From an uncultured Actinomycetes bacterium (GTDB taxonomy: Bacteria > Actinomycetota > Thermoleophilia > Solirubrobacterales > Solirubrobacteraceae), in contig CALAQT010000439.1 in assembly GCA_937888775.1 (NCBI GenBank), positions 1 to 9,920 on the forward strand: a stretch of 9,920 nucleotides of DNA, in the 5' to 3' direction. A program made the translations under genes and the position numbers. Below the pieces are notes generated by a model. It worked only from the letters and a program-made list of their open reading frames with translations. It made no database searches and was not told where the DNA came from. Below are positions 6,868 through 9,920 of the stretch, one piece after another (the first letter of the stretch is position 1; every line of letters begins with the position of its first letter).

Positions 6868-6911
6868 CTGATCACGCGGCCCACTGTGACCGGCTGACGA
6901 GTGCCAGTCAA
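6864..6911 (-). pseudogene. Possible C-terminal scar of a third secreted paralogue
   Basis: In the 52-base gap after moaC one frame reads MTGTRQPVTVGRVIR (from a TTG) and ends in a TGA overlapping the next start by 4 bases (GTGA). Its ending resembles the tails of the two secreted paralogues, which end DQVIG and KQPIG. The codons around the stop (GTGATCAGGTGAG) closely match GTGATCGGATGAG at the end of paralogue A. It may be what remains of a deleted third copy. It is very short, so chance is a real alternative. Confidence 0.2.
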
Positions 6912-6919
6912 GTCAGCCG

Positions 6920-7396
6920 TCAGCCCCGGCGCCAGGTCCCCGATCGGCCGCCTGACTTCTCCAGCAGCACGACCTCGCCGATCTCGGCGCCCCGCTCGAT
7001 CCCCTTGACCATGTCGTAGATCGTCAGCGCGGCCACCGTCGCGGCGGTCAGCGCCTCCATCTCGACACCGGTCGGGCCGGTGGTGCGCGCCTCGGCCAGC
7101 AGCACGATCTCGCCGGAGGCGGCGTCGACCGTCCCCTCCACGCCAACGAACGACAGCGCCAGCGGATGGCAGAGGGGGATCAGCTCCGACGTTCGCTTAG
7201 CCGCCTGGATGCCGGCAATCCGCGCCACCCCGATCACATCGCCCTTGGGCGCGTCGCCGGCCAGCACCCGCTCGGCCGTGGCGGCGCTGACGCGGACCAC
7301 GGCCCGCGCGAGCGCGCGTCGCTCGGTGGCGGGCTTGTCCCCCACATCTACCATCCGCGCCCGGCCGACGGCGTCGAGGTGGCTCAGCTCGGTCAC
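6920..7396 (-). CDS. moaC: Cyclic pyranopterin monophosphate synthase MoaC
   Basis: 158-residue cytoplasmic enzyme that converts the MoaA product 3',8-cyclo-GTP to cyclic pyranopterin monophosphate, the first intermediates of molybdenum cofactor synthesis. The sequence is textbook: K51 in [15 protein letters not shown]67 and H77 in [21 protein letters not shown] with E112 and E114, and TIYDMVKG with D128 and K131. These fall at the same positions as in E. coli MoaC. It ends with the typical [15 protein letters not shown]. The start is GTG at 7396, 12 bases after the stop of the Met8-like gene, with no clear Shine-Dalgarno, so it probably belongs to the same transcript. moaA and moaE are not in this window. 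Confidence 0.97.
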   Translation of the reverse strand: MTELSHLDAVGRARMVDVGDKPATERRALARAVVRVSAATAERVLAGDAPKGDVIGVARIAGIQAAKRTSELIPLCHPLALSFVGVEGTVDAASGEIVLLAEARTTGPTGVEMEALTAATVAALTIYDMVKGIERGAEIGEVVLLEKSGGRSGTWRRG

Positions 7397-7408
7397 TCGG
7401 TGCGGCGC

Positions 7409-8146
7409 TCAGGCCGGCGCGTGGACGCGCTTGGCCGACTCGATCAGGTCGCGCACACCGTCGACGTCACCGGCCCGCAGAAGCTCGATCGGATCGGGCT
7501 CACCGCCAACAATCGATTCGAAGAACTGCTTGCGGTCCTGATAGGTGGGCAGGGTCCCCTTGGCCCATCCACGCGCGTCGTTGAGCAGGATCGCCAGCAG
7601 CGCGTAGGGCTCTCCGAACAGCTCGCCGATCTCCCGCTTCATCCGCTTGGCCAGCGCAGGCGAGGCACCCGCGGTCGAGATCGCCACCGCCAGCGGGCCG
7701 GTGCGCACGATCGCCGGCAGGATGAAGTTGCACAGCGGCGGGACGTCGACGACGTTGATCAGCATTGCGCGCTGCTCGGCTTCCTCGAATACCCGGATGT
7801 TGACCTCGCTGTTATCGGTCGCGGCGATCGCGATCAGGCATCCGTCAAGGTCAGACGGCTCATACTCGCGGCGCTCCCAGCGGATCGACCCCTCGCGCGC
7901 GAATTGCGACAGCGCGGGGTGCGCTTCGGGCGCCACCAGGATCACGTCGGCGTCACACGCCAGCAGTCCCTCGACCTTCTCCAGTCCCACGTCACCGCCG
8001 CCGACGACCAGGCAGCGCCGTCCCCGCAGACGCAGGCAGGCGATGTAGAAGGGCGTCTCGAGCATCCCCTGCACGCAGGACTGATCACAGATCCCCCTGC
8101 GCAGTTGGCAGACGCATTCCTTTCCGGCGTAGGCCTGAGCGGGCAT
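7409..8146 (-). CDS. Precorrin-2 dehydrogenase / sirohydrochlorin ferrochelatase (Met8/CysG N-domain type)
   Basis: 245 residues. The family oxidises precorrin-2 to sirohydrochlorin with NAD+ and inserts Fe2+ to give sirohaem. The NAD-binding fold is visible at [16 protein letters not shown] (42-57), with AATDNSEVN (108-116). The active-site stretch [16 protein letters not shown] (131-146) has the expected Asp at 134, followed by [22 protein letters not shown] (S157). There is no C-terminal SUMT methyltransferase domain, so this is the stand-alone form and a separate CobA is needed. The ATG at 8146 follows an in-frame TAA by one codon, so it is the first possible start. It adds an unusual N-terminal stretch with cysteines at 11, 13, 20 and 24. 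A start at M28 would give the normal family N-terminus. It is the first gene of the packed run. Confidence 0.92.
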   Translation of the reverse strand: MPAQAYAGKECVCQLRRGICDQSCVQGMLETPFYIACLRLRGRRCLVVGGGDVGLEKVEGLLACDADVILVAPEAHPALSQFAREGSIRWERREYEPSDLDGCLIAIAATDNSEVNIRVFEEAEQRAMLINVVDVPPLCNFILPAIVRTGPLAVAISTAGASPALAKRMKREIGELFGEPYALLAILLNDARGWAKGTLPTYQDRKQFFESIVGGEPDPIELLRAGDVDGVRDLIESAKRVHAPA

Positions 8147-8180
8147 CGCTTAAGCGTAGTGCAGCGTTCCGGTAACGCTT
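8147..8180. promoter_or_regulatory. Palindrome cluster upstream of the sirohaem/moaC gene run, possible operator
   Basis: A perfect 10-base palindrome CGCTTAAGCG (8147-8156) abuts the first ATG. Seven bases further upstream is an inverted repeat with 6-base arms, AGCGTTCCGGTAACGCT (8163-8179). Both are built from the same half-site, AAGCG(T) or its complement, so three to four related half-sites lie within 34 bases. This resembles an operator controlling the downstream genes. The second repeat could also form a hairpin in the tail of the aldehyde dehydrogenase transcript, but it has no T-run. No good -10/-35 pair was found. Confidence 0.4.
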
Positions 8181-8221
8181 GGGGCGGATGCCGGAGGAAG
8201 TCTGCAAATCCATCGACTCGC

Positions 8222-9820
8222 TCAGCGCTGCCGGCGGGCCGCGTCACGAGCGAGGCGACCGCCGAGCCTGAGCAGCGGGGCCGCGCCGGCCCGCAGCGCT
8301 CCGGCCCGGATCGAGGGACGGCCGTAGAGCACCGCGGCGGTCTGGCGCAGCGCCTTGCCCAGCGTTTCGTCGTACGGATGCCACCAGGGGTCGCGCAGGG
8401 CCGAGCCCTCCCACACGCGCAGCTTGATGTTCACGCATTCATAGAGCCCGAACTTGGAGTGGGTGCGGCCCAGGCCGGAGTCCTTGACACCGCCCCACGC
8501 GCACTGACAGGCGCCGTGGCTGAACATGTGGTCGTTGATCCACACCATCCCGGACTCCAACTCGCGGGCGATCCGCTCGCCCTTGCTGCGATCGGATGTC
8601 CAAACCGACGCGCCGAGACCGAACACGCTGTCGTTGGCGAGCCTCACCGCCTCGTCCTCGGAGTCGACGACGATGATCGGCAGCACCGGCCCGAAGATCT
8701 CTTCGCGCATGATCCGCATCTCGTGCGTGACCCCGGTCAGCACCGTTGGCGCGTAGAAGGCCCCGTGCTCCAGGCCGGGCGGCGCCGGCGCCGGACCGCC
8801 GCAGCGCAGCGAGGCTCCGCCGCTCACCGCGTCGTCGACCAGTTCGGCCACCAGCTCGAACTGCTCGCGGGAGACCATCGGGCCGATCTCGGTATCCCAG
8901 CTCATCGGGTCACCGATGCGCAGCGCCCGCGCACCCGCGATCACGCCCTCGATGAAGCGCTCGGCGACCTCACTCAGCACGTACACCCGCTCGATCCCCG
9001 CACAGGTCTGCCCGGCATTGGCAAAGCCGCCCCAGAGCGCGCCGGCGATCGCGTGCTCCAGGTTGGCGTCGGGCAACACGATCATCGGGTCCTTGCCGCC
9101 CAGCTCCAGCACCGAACCCTTCAGCTGGCGTGCGCAGGCCTCCCCCACCTCGCGCCCGGTCGCCACCGACCCCGTGAAGAACACCTTGGCGACGCTTGAC
9201 ACCACCAGCGCCGATCCGGTCCCCGGACCGTGCAAGACGCGCACGAGTCCGTCGGGCACACCCGCCCGCTCGAACACGCGCACGATCCGTTCCCCGATCA
9301 GCGGCGTCAGCGAGGCCGGCTTGAGCACCACTCCGTTGCCGGCCATCAGCGCCAGCGCCACCTCGCCGAAGGGAATGCTCCACGGGTAGTTCCACGGCGA
9401 GATCACCCCGATCACGCCCAACGGCTCGTACGTGAAGACCGAGCGCTTGGTCTTCAGGAACAGCTGCGGCATCGGGATCTTCTCGTCGGCGAGGATCCGC
9501 TGCCCCTCGCGGGCGATCCATCCGAGCGCGTCGATCGTCGGCAGCAGCTCCATCGAGAACGCCTCATTGCGTGGCTTGCCCTGCTCGGCCGCGATCAGGT
9601 CGCGGATCTCGTCGCACTCGTCGATCAGCACCTGCGCCGCCCGCTGCAGGTAGCGCGCGCGATCCGCCAGTGTCAGCTGGGCCCAGAACGGCTGGACCTT
9701 GGCCACCGCGTCCACGACCGCCTGCACGTCCTGAGGTGACGTGACAGCCACCGAGCCCAGGCGCCCACCATCGGCCGGACTGTGGGACTCCATCGTCGCG
9801 CTGGCGGTTGCGACCTCCAC
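8222..9820 (-). CDS. NAD(P)-dependent aldehyde dehydrogenase, possibly succinate-semialdehyde type
   Basis: 532-residue cytoplasmic member of the ALDH superfamily, oxidising an aldehyde to its acid with NAD(P)+. In this numbering it shows ISPWNYPWSIPFGE with the oxyanion Asn at N144, the cofactor Lys in VVLKPAS (K167), FFTGSVATGREV, the general base Glu in LELGGKDP (E239), the catalytic Cys in NAGQTCAG (C273) and REEIFGPVLP. About 60 residues follow the usual end of the fold (after GLYECVNIKL), including an aromatic DPWWHPYDETL and a basic tail. The substrate cannot be read from sequence; a succinate-semialdehyde or coniferyl-aldehyde type is a guess from overall look. The frame opens at a TTG at 9841. 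I prefer the GTG at 9820, with AGG 9 bases upstream; an ATG at 9793 is also possible. It is probably a separate unit from the cofactor genes. Confidence 0.93.
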   Translation of the reverse strand: MEVATASATMESHSPADGGRLGSVAVTSPQDVQAVVDAVAKVQPFWAQLTLADRARYLQRAAQVLIDECDEIRDLIAAEQGKPRNEAFSMELLPTIDALGWIAREGQRILADEKIPMPQLFLKTKRSVFTYEPLGVIGVISPWNYPWSIPFGEVALALMAGNGVVLKPASLTPLIGERIVRVFERAGVPDGLVRVLHGPGTGSALVVSSVAKVFFTGSVATGREVGEACARQLKGSVLELGGKDPMIVLPDANLEHAIAGALWGGFANAGQTCAGIERVYVLSEVAERFIEGVIAGARALRIGDPMSWDTEIGPMVSREQFELVAELVDDAVSGGASLRCGGPAPAPPGLEHGAFYAPTVLTGVTHEMRIMREEIFGPVLPIIVVDSEDEAVRLANDSVFGLGASVWTSDRSKGERIARELESGMVWINDHMFSHGACQCAWGGVKDSGLGRTHSKFGLYECVNIKLRVWEGSALRDPWWHPYDETLGKALRQTAAVLYGRPSIRAGALRAGAAPLLRLGGRLARDAARRQR

Positions 9821-9855
9821 GCCGCAGAGCCTACCGATCAAACACTAGAGCGAAC

Positions 9856-9920
9856 TCACGCCGCGCGAGCGCGGGTCGCCGCGGCCGGGGCGGAGGCCGT
9901 CGCCGCGCGGAGGCGGCCCC
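9856..9920 (-). CDS. Possible C-terminal end of an upstream gene
   Basis: One frame runs from the window edge to a TGA at 9858-9856 and reads as an Ala/Arg-rich tail (RLRAATASAPAAATRARAA). Such tails are common at the ends of proteins in GC-rich genomes. Only 21 codons are visible and another frame is open too, so the existence and identity of this gene cannot be judged here. The 35 bases between it and the aldehyde dehydrogenase start hold no clear promoter. Confidence 0.25.
   Translation of the reverse strand, partial: GRLRAATASAPAAATRARAA

Noticed and set aside
8096..8212. 38-codon minus-strand ORF starting ATGGATTTGCAG in the gap before the Met8-like gene
   Set aside because: It overlaps the Met8-like N-terminus in another frame, has no Shine-Dalgarno and no recognisable content, and the palindromes there read better as DNA sites.
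7166..9199. Very long plus-strand open frame (677 codons) opposite three genes
   Set aside because: It runs antisense across moaC, the Met8-like gene and the aldehyde dehydrogenase, all with unmistakable catalytic motifs. Its translation is Arg/Gln/His/Asp-rich with no domain, as expected for an antisense frame in GC-rich coding DNA.
9861..9910. Inverted repeat CCGCGCG...CGCGCGG near the high end
   Set aside because: Seven-base arms of pure G/C 36 bases apart are expected by chance in sequence this GC-rich.

Overview
The window is very GC-rich, and every gene I can support lies on the minus strand. Genes are therefore described from high to low coordinates. GTG and TTG starts are frequent and many neighbours overlap by 4 bases (ATGA or GTGA). 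GC content, start usage and the secreted 'LCVA' repeat remnant suggest an actinobacterium. My best guess is the Thermoleophilia/Solirubrobacterales branch, but this is an inference from style and gene content, not from a marker gene.

Layout in order of transcription. At the high end, a possible C-terminal stub of an unseen gene (9856-9920) precedes a complete NAD(P)-dependent aldehyde dehydrogenase (8222-9820). A 75-base gap with a cluster of palindromes (8147-8180) follows. A long, tightly packed run then begins: a Met8/CysG-N type precorrin-2 dehydrogenase (7409-8146), moaC (6920-7396), two adjacent paralogous secreted proteins of unknown function (5530-6867 and 4160-5533), a MogA/MoaB-type molybdenum cofactor protein (3664-4155), a broken secreted repeat-protein gene (3411-3664), ccmA, ccmB, ccmC and ccmD (3315 down to 1010), and the first 337 codons of hemA, which runs off the low end.

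The recognised genes share a theme of tetrapyrrole and cofactor supply. HemA commits glutamyl-tRNA to tetrapyrrole synthesis, the Met8-like protein makes sirohaem from precorrin-2, CcmABCD moves haem out for cytochrome c maturation, and MoaC with MogA/MoaB makes molybdopterin. These cofactors serve nitrate/nitrite and sulfite metabolism and respiratory chains, which may explain the co-localisation.

The least explained part is the secreted pair inserted between the two molybdenum cofactor genes. Each protein has a signal peptide and two tandem modules. Every module carries the same four-cysteine pattern: C-x5-C with Gly after the second Cys, a lone Cys, then Arg-Cys-x-Gly-Pro. I know no named family for this. 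A short reading frame between moaC and the first of the pair may be the C-terminal scar of a third copy. No RNA genes, CRISPR arrays, insertion sequences or origins were seen.
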